In this document: positions 55,195-64,000 of the stretch, piece by piece | How the letters are laid out: each line of letters opens with the position of its first letter | Position numbering within the stretch: the first letter of the stretch is position 1 | Assembly: GCA_963576735.1 (NCBI GenBank) | Contig: OY755170.1 | Span: forward strand, 18,026,875 to 18,090,874 | DNA: 64,000 bases | Direction of reading: 5' to 3' | From: Bedellia somnulentella | Taxonomy: Eukaryota > Arthropoda > Insecta > Lepidoptera > Bedelliidae | The notes under the pieces: model-generated | What the model saw: only the letters and a program-made list of their open reading frames with translations | The model's database searches: none | What the model was told of the DNA's origin: nothing | Translations under genes and position numbers: made by a program

Positions 55195-55393
55195 TTATAT
55201 TTGCTAATGCTAACCGTACGCACGGTCACTCTCACGCCTACGTCGACGCGCATCGTATACAGATAGGTCACTCGCACACTAACGGCGCCGCACGCGCGTA
55301 AATTGTAAGATCTGTAACACAAGGCGCGCGCGACATAGGTCCATCCCCTAAAGCAGCTCGCCGAGCACTGAGCGGGCGGCGGGCGGCGCTCGG
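55195..55393. promoter_or_regulatory. CpG-rich island, left half, candidate promoter
   Basis: Many CpG dinucleotides (ACGTCGACGCGCATCG, GGCGCCGCACGCGCG, GGCGGCGGGCGGCGCTCGG). It continues at 56101-56130 beyond a hAT-type insertion. No gene can be tied to it. Confidence 0.35.
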
Positions 55394-56100
55394 CAGGGTT
55401 GCCAGATGGCTTTTTCTTTTTTCTCGTACCAGGGTTGCTAAATATCTCGTAATTTCAACACATAATCTCGTAAAAGCATAAATTTAAAGAAACTCAAATA
55501 AAATTAATGAGTTTATGCTATTTACTGTACTGTGTAACTTGTGTAGTCATATTCTTTGCACTTGGGGCTGTTAAATTCAAACAAAACAATTAAAATCATA
55601 TTTTTTAATTAATTATATTCGACATCAGGGATGTTAGTAAAATCATCTTTATTTTTAGAGTATAGCTTTTCAGCTGTCATTCTGGCGTACATTTCTTTTC
55701 AGTGTCAGGGGAATCCCCGTTTAATATAGCTCTTATTAAGAGAGACACATAAATATAGCAAAACATTAGTGTAATAAGGACAACAACAAAAGAATATTAC
55801 GAACGGGAATTCCCCACTCAAAGTTGTCGAGTTTCATTTAGTGATGGGGTAGTGCATTTAGCGATGCGCCGAGTCGATCGTTTTGTGTTCGATGGTTAAT
55901 GATAAGAAAAAGTAAATAAATTTGCAATTTACTACTACTACTAACTAAACGAACTTTTTGGCTGATATAGGTATGCGAAAGAAGTCGTCATTGTTAAAAT
56001 CTCGTAAAAAAGTGTACGAGATTTTTGTTAATCTTGAATCTCGTACAGACCCTCTAAATCTCGTAATGGTACGAGATTTCTCGTACGTCTGGCAACCCTG
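55394..56100. mobile_element. 707-bp non-autonomous hAT-type element
   Basis: Terminal repeats CAGGGTTGCCAGA / TCTGGCAACCCTG and a perfect 8-bp duplication GCGCTCGG (55386-55393, 56101-56108), the hAT length. Many TCTCGTA / TACGAGA motifs lie near the ends, most at the right. No transposase. Confidence 0.8.
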
Positions 56101-57046
56101 GCGCTCGGGCACGAGTAGGACTGCGAATATCGATATTTTTAAAATATTTGTTTTATTGAATTTATTAAAAAAGAAAACTAATCGCCAATTATTATTAGAA
56201 ATACAAATGCTCAAATTATGATGCAAGTTATATGTAAGTAGGTAAAATAAATAAAATATAAAACCATTTTAAAGAGTGTAATTAGAGGTATGTTGGCGAT
56301 TTTTTTCTATCGAGCGAAAATGTATTAATCATGTTTCGAATCGCCAATTTTACAGCAGAAAAGCCTCAAGATTTTGATGTATTTTTTTCAAAACCATATT
56401 ATATAAACATACGCATTATAATGTTTCAAAAACTCTGTTCGCTGCACTAACGGCACCTTAATGATAGGACTACCACGTGCTCCATCTACTAGTTGATATA
56501 GATAACAATATTTTTTGCGCAACCTACCAATATTATAGTCAAAGTTATTCTTCTAAAACGGACAAGAATTCTAATACGTGTGAAACAGAGAGAGAAATAT
56601 GGACAGTAAAGTACAGGACCGCCGGAAAGGATGTTTTAACCAGCCCGCCCAGCTATCACTAAAATACCAATTTATAACTTATTTGATGTACCCAAAAAGT
56701 TTTTTGAAATACTAAGATCATTGTTTATTCAAATTGCAATATACAACTTATCTCCAACCTAGCTCATAAGTGTAATAATTTATTTAACAACCGGTTCACG
56801 TCAGTTTATAGTCACGATAACGGGTCAGGTGAATATTCCATGCCTGGTTATTTTTTTCAATGAATATTCTATTCCTGAAATTGATAGACTCATTAGTATG
56901 ATATTAAAAACACGCCTACAAATATCTCTAAGTTAGGAATTCCAAAGTTGCAAGCTATTTGCGGCTGGGATTTATATTTCTGTAACATTCATTTTAAGTT
57001 TCAACTTTCAACTTCCTAATGTGGCTCCTACTGTTTCAAATGCTCC

Positions 57047-57106
57047 TAGCTATAAAGCTATAGCTACCCCATTTTGTAATTTATGGCCGTGAGTATATGT
57101 ATGTAT
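57047..57106 (+). repeat. SINE-2 tail fragment
   Basis: AGCTATAGCTACCCC and GGCCGTGAGTATATGTATGT. Confidence 0.55.
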
Positions 57107-57535
57107 TCTTAAGTTTCTATCAGTCTATTTCTAAAAATATATAACATATTTACTAAGATCCAAAAAGACTAGTTAAATTTTTAAGAACATTTATTTGCTA
57201 CTTTTAGAAGTATTAGAATTGAGAAACTTCACCCACATTGCCCTAGAACTTACCGTCACCACCACCACCTAAACCAACAGCGAATTAAAAAAAAATCAAT
57301 AATAAAAGTATAAAATATAATAATTACTGATATTTAAAAATCGGTGAAGTCTGTGTGAGATCGTATTAAATGACCGTGATTGGTAATGCACACGTATGCG
57401 TTGTTAGTTCCATTCGTAGTTGGTTGACTTCCTATCACGACATTAATATGACTTGGTAAACATCTCGTTCTTCATTTAGTATCATTAATTGTTTAAAATA
57501 ATCTATATATAAGTATTGTATATAATCTATATATA

Positions 57536-57770
57536 TATACAGGGTGGCTCATTCAAATCGGTCAGTATGGGAAAGTCTGAAACTATAAGACATACGAAGA
57601 TTGTTCTTAGGAACCATGTCACCGATTTTGATAAAAAGAAAAACTGCATTCATATATTTGAAAAAAAAAATGTACCCAGCTCGGGAATCGAACCCGGTTG
57701 TTTTGAAAAAATAAACTTACACTTTTTCTATATTGATATCGATTGTGTAGGTCTTAAGCTGTAAATGTCT
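57536..57770 (-). repeat. unclassified repeat with pol III B-box-like site
   Basis: Minus strand carries GGTTCGATTCC (perfect B box) at about 57680; the right-hand reading ends in an ACAGGGTGGCTCATTC terminus on plus, common at insect transposon ends. Confidence 0.35.
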
Positions 57771-58385
57771 CCATAAAACATGATGTCTAAAATGAATAAA
57801 ATGCATTGTTTTGACATACTTTAATTTCTCAAAGTAGGTGTATATATATATCTGTTTTGACTTCATATATAATAAATTTTATAATGTAAAAAAATATCAT
57901 AATGCTGATTAAATTAACTGATAAAATTTTAAAAATGCTTTTTATGCTTAAATACAACGATGATAAAGAATATGCTACGGCATTTCTATAAAAAAATAAC
58001 TCCCAGTCTGATATATCATAACAAACTCCCCAATTTATAAAAATAATATGCTCAATGCAGAAATTAATTTGTTTTATACTGTTACCAGAGCGCCATCTTT
58101 CATTCTGTAAATTTACTTCAAAAGCTCATAACCTCACTTGAAGTAATGAGCTTTATTCTCCTAAAAATACTTGCAACTTTATTATGTCGCAAAGGGATCA
58201 CGCAATCAAAAAGTCGTTTATGTAACCTCAAATCATTTTTGATAAACGTTTCCAGTTAAAACCGTACAACGAATATATTTAAAAAAAAGCTCTTAAATTA
58301 TTATTGTTTAGTTGTTCAATAAAATACTATTTTTTTAAAGGGGGGGTTATTTTGTCTTCTTTTGGATCTTATTGAATTTTTTCAG

Positions 58386-58472
58386 AAGACAATATAAACC
58401 GTTGCCTATATTAAATGGAATAATCTGGTTTGGGAGCAGCCAGAACCCAGAACAGAGTTGAAGCAAAGCACG
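58386..58472 (+). other. possible noncoding exon
   Basis: 87 bp bounded by a good acceptor (AATTTTTTCAG) and donor (CACG|GTAAGTATT). All three frames contain a stop, so it could only be untranslated. It lies 3 kb downstream of the CpG patch. Confidence 0.25.
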
Positions 58473-58794
58473 GTAAGTATTTAATTGCAGTTTTGTCGAT
58501 GTTTTGTGTGATACGGTGACGAAAACTTATCCATGAACCAGATTTTTACGCAACGAGACTTTTTGAATCTCATGTTGCGTAGTTTATTTCTTCATTACAA
58601 GGAGATTGCATTTATTAATGAGAGTTAATGTGTTATTTTTTTAAATACGGATATAACCATCAAGCAGTATTATCAGAATAAACAAAATCCCTATAGATTC
58701 CTCAAGTCTGTCTGTCTGTCTGTCCGCACACTTTAATGATTCGTTTCCGATGACTATGGGCTTATAATATGCGAATAGTTTCTTAAATTATTAA

Positions 58795-59010
58795 CTTGTA
58801 CTCACTTAGTTGCTTGTACTCACGCCCTTTATTCTTATTGGCATAAGCAGAGACTATTTATCGCCATTTTTTACGATCCTCACAAATATCTCTTGCTTTC
58901 CTCAAATTCAGCTATCTTCCCATACATGGTCTCTTTTCTTCAAACCATTACTTCCTATTAAGGAAGGCGCAGAGACTATCTTTGTCTTAGGCCTGCGATA
59001 CTCTTCTCAC
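58795..59010 (-). repeat. diverged RTE 3' fragment
   Basis: TACTCACGCCCTTTATTCTT, GGCATAAGCAGAGACTATTT and ATACATGGTCTCTTTTCTTC in the RTE order. Confidence 0.5.
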
Positions 59011-59639
59011 TTCTCCCATATTTATAAATAATCTCAATAGTACTTTTTATATTCTTACCACTCACCTTTTTACTAAAATTATTACACTCTTATAAATAAA
59101 TAAGACAATATCCCATAAAAAAACAATGAATAATGTCGTAACTATGCTGAAAATGACTCTACTCAATATAACCGCAATTGTTATAAACACGTTTTCATTC
59201 TGTTTGATTTTTTCCCAACCGTTCTTCTTTATAGCACACGTTTTGTAAAATGATTTTACAGCATATTGCTGATATATTGATATAATTTTTTTATTTATTA
59301 TTATTATTATTCACTTAATTTAGAGCCGAACCCTATTTAATAAATATAAAAACTATGAAAACCTTCCTCACAATGCTTATCTTAGAAGTAATCTAATTTT
59401 ATTTCTAACTGTCAGTTAAACTTTATCTTAGAGCAGCTAGTATTAATATGATATGATATTTACTACGAATATGGTCCAAAAATAGAGTTTTGATAATGAG
59501 TTGCCAACCGCAACATTAGTCCACAGCACCAATATCCCTCAATCACCTTATAAAAGATTCCAAGACATAGACAATGTAGCGCTGCGTATGCTTATACGAC
59601 ACTGCATGGATATAATATCACTGAAGAAGTATTAAAGAG

Positions 59640-59750
59640 GATGTAAAGAAAATAAGAGAGATTTGTTCGGATTGTGCAAAGTGGCAATCGATAATATTTG
59701 CTTACCCAACCCAATAGAAGTAAAGGGTGTAAGTATAGTAAGTAAGTCTG
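59640..59750 (+). repeat. RTE 3' tail fragment
   Basis: GATGTAAAGAAAATAAGAGA, GTGCAAAGTGGCAATCGATA and GGGTGTAAGTATAG. Confidence 0.5.
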
Positions 59751-60279
59751 TAGCATGATTCGTGTTCAACTCTATCGTGCTAAAGTCGAGATGTATCTAT
59801 GTTGAAATAAATTAAAAATTATTGATTCAAATTAATTTATTGCATATCCAAGGCCTTAAGAGATCTGCCGGTGCGTTGAACTTTAGTATATTTATCGTTT
59901 TAATACTCCGCGACAGTGTTTCTTTGCCGAGTGAAGGGAGAGTTCAAGTGGTTGAAGGTGACGATGCTCCATGCTTTATCCGTTCATTCTCGTTTCAATG
60001 TTAAATCCATTACTGGGCTTTGAATTGACTAGCTTCATATACGTGTGCGGCATTCAGCCATTGTGCATTCATTTGTTAGTCACACTCTTGTACATGGCCA
60101 CAAAGCGTACGACGACGATTTTAAGATTAGATTGGCAGTTTAGAGTTTGATTGTCATTGTCGTTGAGTGATTAGGATCCTGGTAAGCTGTATTTTAAAAA
60201 AAGATTATGGAAGTGAGAATGATAATAGAGCAGGTAAGAGAAGAATTATGAATAAGAGCAAGAGATGTTCGTCTGTTTA

Positions 60280-61740
60280 TAAAATAAAATAGAATAAAAC
60301 ATTTAAACATGACACATACACTATACCTATACATAAAATATACATTACATAGATATTAATAAACTGTCGAAAAACATTAACCTCCCTCTGAAGCCGTGGA
60401 GCTATATCAATATTCATAACTTCCTACTTATCTTCAAATATTTATACTACTCGACAACCATGTCAAAACGAGGTATTCAATTTGATAAGGTTAGTCATTT
60501 AAATAGGTAGAACAAATGCTAACACGGTGATTTAACGGAATGATTTACGCTGAATAGAAAGTAACACATAGCATTCTAACTATATATCCCCCTTCTCTAA
60601 AGGGGTAGAAGATATTTTCTTATAAAACCACACGCAATATTTTCTATGCTCAAAATATCATTTTTGCCTTGATGGCTTAATAGGGGAGGGGCGAGAAACC
60701 TTATCGCCGCAAAAGTATACCTACGCAACTATTAAAAATCTTATTGATACAACCTGAGTGAGAAACATCGCATATCCAGAAAAAAACTACTGCCTTCCGA
60801 TAACTTAATTTCGGTTTATATAGACCTAAAACTTCATAGAAATAGTGCTAATAAATTAAAAAGAGAGAAGCGAGCAATTGTCAAAGCACTTTTAATTCAA
60901 ACACTTCCCAAAGACTTCAAATTTTCCACATTCTCTGAATTGCATAATTTTTATTCATTTTTTCATCTGGTGCATCATATAGCGCCTAATGGCCGCTGGC
61001 GTTGAGTTAACACTGCTTTAACAACCTAGGAGAAGTTCAAACAGAAAAGAAACGCGAAATTCAGGGGCTAATAGAACTTCGAATTTAAAAAGTCACCCAA
61101 AAAAATCGAACGATTAAATGGTTTATGATTAAACGTTTACAAAATATTGTGTATAGAACAAGATAATAATTGTATAAATATATTTATTACAAATTATATC
61201 TATTTTAATATTGAATTATATTTATTTGTTTTAAATGCACTTCCTTCGACACTTGAAACATTAATTTATAAGGGGCACCTCCCAGTACAAGTCATAGTCA
61301 CAAATATCTTGTCACGTATCCAAAACGACAGCAAAGGTGACAAATATTCCTTTTCAGCTTAGACTTGGTCAAAACTCTGCAGCAGTAATGAGGAACAGTG
61401 ACTTGACCTAATTAGAAAATGGAACATTCATGTCTGTAGCGGAGCTATTACGTTTTTGACGGATCTGGCTGTAAATGTAACGTACACTTTTGTGACACAA
61501 GTGTATTCTTTCTAATATAGGCTGAGGCCAAGGTTGACCTGAGAACTTTACTAAATAGAGCGGAAACCAAACGTAGTTCAGTACAAAAATCTACTAAGAA
61601 CTAATTGTCAAAATTAGATGATCTTGATCTACACCCTGATTTCTCGATTCTATGTTCTGACTTTTGATTTCGGCATTCTTCGTTTCTTTTCTTTTAGATG
61701 CTATTTAGTTAAGTTCTTTATGACTTGTAGAGTGCAAAAA
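60280..61740. other. AT-rich stretch, nothing recognised
   Basis: No exon chain or bounded repeat seen. Confidence 0.4.
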
Positions 61741-61856
61741 TTCAAGCTGAGAACGACTTAAGTATCATTGTGTCTCATTCAGTTGTTAAGATTTCAATGC
61801 GACCGAACGATACTTAAGTTGTTCTCAGCTGGAATACTCAATTCAGAAATCGGGCG
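61741..61856. mobile_element. snap-back MITE, copy 3, left end lost
   Basis: Right part of the 138-bp family, ending AGAAATCGGGCG before TAA; the first 22 bp are missing. Confidence 0.7.
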
Positions 61857-61984
61857 TAAGCAACTAAGTCTTGACCTTATTAATTTTAAACAAAATGCAC
61901 CAAATGGTTTTATTTTAAGAGTCAGTAGTCGCATAAAAGTTAATTACCTTCAACGTTACTTAAATTAAAAAAGTTTATTATTAT

Positions 61985-62086
61985 CATCTTTTCCCCAATC
62001 AACTTCCAAAAGTGGCTGAGGAATTTATCATTCCAAAGCTCTGGCTACCCGCTTACCCGCTTTATTGCCGTAGGTATATGTATGTA
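61985..62086 (+). repeat. SINE-2 3' fragment
   Basis: ACTTCCAAAAGTGGCTGAGG through CTCTGGCTACCCGC to GTATATGTATGTA. Confidence 0.6.
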
Positions 62087-62517
62087 ATTCAGCATGTTTA
62101 AGAATGTCATTTTGATTTTAAAAATGTTTAGAAATAAATTGTTCTCATCAATAATTGTTATTATCCCTAGATTAAAAACTCATGTAAGATTTTGGATGTT
62201 ATGTGATAATGATTTCGGTGTCCTTTAAAAATAAATAAAACCTTTTACTTGTAGACAAACGAAGCACTTAAAATGTACATTTTCAACAACGCAGTGATTC
62301 TCTGCTCTAAAAAGCAAAATGTTTGTTAGTGTAGATTTTCCTGTAATCATACATGATTTGCTTCAACACACTTCTTATTTTATAGAACACAAAATGATTG
62401 AGTAAAGAGTATGGATGTATGTGGTAACTTACACTACGGGAATACGAGGCTCGTAACCTCCAGTAACACACTAAAATAGTACATATAAAATATTACTGTA
62501 CTGTCCTAAGAAAACGA

Positions 62518-62630
62518 ACTATCACCAACAACCTTCATTTTACTATATTTTCCCCCGTCAACGTCCAAAAGCGGCTGTGGAATTATGCTGAAGCTCTGGC
62601 TACCCCTTAAAACGCAATTAAATGAATGTA
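62518..62630 (+). repeat. SINE-2 fragment
   Basis: CTATCACCAACAACCTTCAT and TCCAAAAGCGGCTGTGGAAT; tail diverged. Confidence 0.5.
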
Positions 62631-62823
62631 CGTAAAAGGACCCGGTGAATTCTAATTTATATATTTTTTTTATGTGTGTTTGACAGTTCAAGGTAACACC
62701 AGGACTTTCTAAGCCACCGCACATAGGATGTTTACCACGAGCTAATCGTTGTTTCCGGCTTCTGTATATGCATCTGTCCAAGGTTTGCTTTGCTATCAGC
62801 ATAGCTAGTATTAGTCACTTTTT

Positions 62824-63080
62824 AACTAGATATCGCGTGGTATAAAACAGCCATCGCTTTTGCATTAACTTACGCCCGATTTCTGAATTGAGTATTCAAG
62901 CTGAGAACGACTTAAGTATCGTTTTGTCTCATTCAGTTGTTAAGATTTCAATGCGACAGAACGATACTTAAGTTGTTCTCAGCTGAATTACTCAATTCAG
63001 TAATCGGTCGTTAGTATCGTACACTGTCATCTCATTCTAACCGATATAGTGGCTATACAAAAGCGCTCGTGCTTGGCCTC
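62824..63080. mobile_element. partial copy of the 11.4-kb fold-back element
   Basis: Left arm AACTAGATATCGCGTGGTAT, then AACAGCCATCGC; it continues after the inserted MITE with GTATCGTACACTGTCATCTC. Confidence 0.6.
62873..63010. mobile_element. snap-back MITE, copy 4, nested
   Basis: 138 bp with TTA at 62870-62872 and 63011-63013. The uninterrupted counterpart at 11484-11498 has a single TTA, an empty-site confirmation. Confidence 0.82.
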
Positions 63081-63180
63081 CAGGTATAAACGATGTGTGC
63101 GAAAAATTATAAACATATCTGCATTGGAAACGGTGTAATCTCGGCAATCTATTTGAATAAGACTTAGAACTAAATCACAA

Positions 63181-63310
63181 TCTAATATATAAAATTCACG
63201 TGATTGTCACCAAACGCCTCCGAAACAGCTGAATCAATTTGAATGAAATTTCGCATATACATCTGGTAGGTCTGAGAATAGGTTTATTTCTAGTTTTTAT
63301 ACTCTTAAGT
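63181..63310 (+). mobile_element. Helitron-like 5' end
   Basis: TCTAATATATAAAATTCACG after A resembles lepidopteran Helitron starts; 3' end not found. Confidence 0.35.
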
Positions 63311-63842
63311 AATAATGGTTGAACACCCCTAACATTTTATTATTATTATTAGAAATTCCCTAGAAATCATTCATATAGCGAAAAAACTATTGCCAGTTCA
63401 GATAGTTATGAGGTAGATTTGTAAATATTTTGTAGGCATATAAATAAATTCATGGCTGCAGGACCCAAAAATAGTCAGATCTTCAGAAAAAGAAATTACT
63501 CAGCCACTTTTCGAAGTTAAGGAAGAAAATTTTGTAAAATACAGGTTAATAGGTATTTTGTTCACCTACAAATATTTATCAACAAAAATATGTACAAATG
63601 TATTATTCAGGAATTTCATTTCAATTTCAGGCACAGAGATGAGAAAGCACTGGGTAATGAATGACTGTAGAAGGCTGTATTTGTAAGCTTTGTTTGTCTA
63701 TAATAAAAAAGATACGGTAGAGAAAAATACTGAGACCTTATTGCAAATTATGAAGGTGTTAATTAAAGTCAACAAAAATAATAAATACGTTCGACTACCT
63801 GCGTGGTTAGGGAAATTGACGAATAATAATCAACATGTCATT

Positions 63843-64000
63843 AGTCAGAAAAAAATAAAAGAATAAAAGAGCATGTATGAAAAGATTGATAAATGTGAAT
63901 GAAGCTAGAGAGGTTTGCCAGGATCGTACAAAGTGGCGATCGATAGTCTCTGCCTACCCCAATGGGAACTAACGGCGTGAGAATATGTATGTATGTATGT
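63843..64000 (+). repeat. RTE 3' tail, runs off the window
   Basis: Well-preserved 150-bp tail: AGCTAGAGAGGTTTGCCAGG, GTGGCGATCGATAGTCTCTG, CGGCGTGAGAATATGTATGT. Confidence 0.72.

Overview
The window is animal nuclear DNA, most likely from a moth or butterfly (Lepidoptera). It is AT-rich and intron-rich with GT-AG splice junctions. It is dense with repeat types familiar from Lepidoptera: small Helitrons with 5'-TC and CTAG-3' ends, an R4/Dong-like LINE lying in TAA repeats, RTE LINE tails, tRNA-derived SINEs and TWA-flanked snap-back MITEs. There is no operon, rRNA gene, convincing tRNA gene or CRISPR array. The species call is inference; the exon and repeat structure below was read directly.

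Two host genes dominate, apparently head to head. (1) On the minus strand, 37678 down to 19340, is a 13-exon sugar transporter of the SLC2/MFS family, of the trehalose-transporter (Tret1-like) type. Every junction is phase-compatible and the exons sum to 1653 nt (551 codons with the stop). (2) On the plus strand, 38021 to 53852, is a single-pass membrane protein with a signal peptide, a CUB-like region, an LDL-receptor class A module, a transmembrane helix and a short cytoplasmic tail. Its last five exons are firm; the joins between the first exon and 43.9 kb are tentative and involve a proposed 20-nt microexon. Only about 340 bp separate the two putative translation starts, and a 253-bp SINE fills most of that gap.

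Layout: 1-5.9 kb holds no firm gene (a mini-Helitron, a PIF-type MITE, a possible tiny secreted-peptide ORF). 5.9-7.3 kb is the first Dong-like LINE fragment. 7.8-8.2 kb is a TRIM-like miniature LTR element. 11.4-13.5 kb is a cluster of fold-back elements. 13.5-19.2 kb is repeat debris. 19.3-37.7 kb is the transporter, with SINEs, a broken RTE LINE, Helitrons, a mariner relic and, on the opposite strand of its first intron, a decayed THAP-domain gene. 38.0-53.9 kb is the CUB/LDLa gene. One of its introns holds a 3793-bp Ty3/gypsy LTR retrotransposon (identical LTRs, ATAT target duplication, reverse transcriptase deleted), and its last intron holds the second Dong-like fragment and a SINE nested in a SINE. 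53.9-64 kb has two CpG-rich patches, one split by a hAT-type element, possible noncoding exons and more repeats.

The strongest non-genic signals are a textbook -1 frameshift site at the gag/pol overlap of the LTR element, two SINE families whose 3' tails point to LINE partners (one partner, RTE, is in the window), and several MITEs with clean target-site duplications. All family names rest on motif recognition by eye, without database searches.
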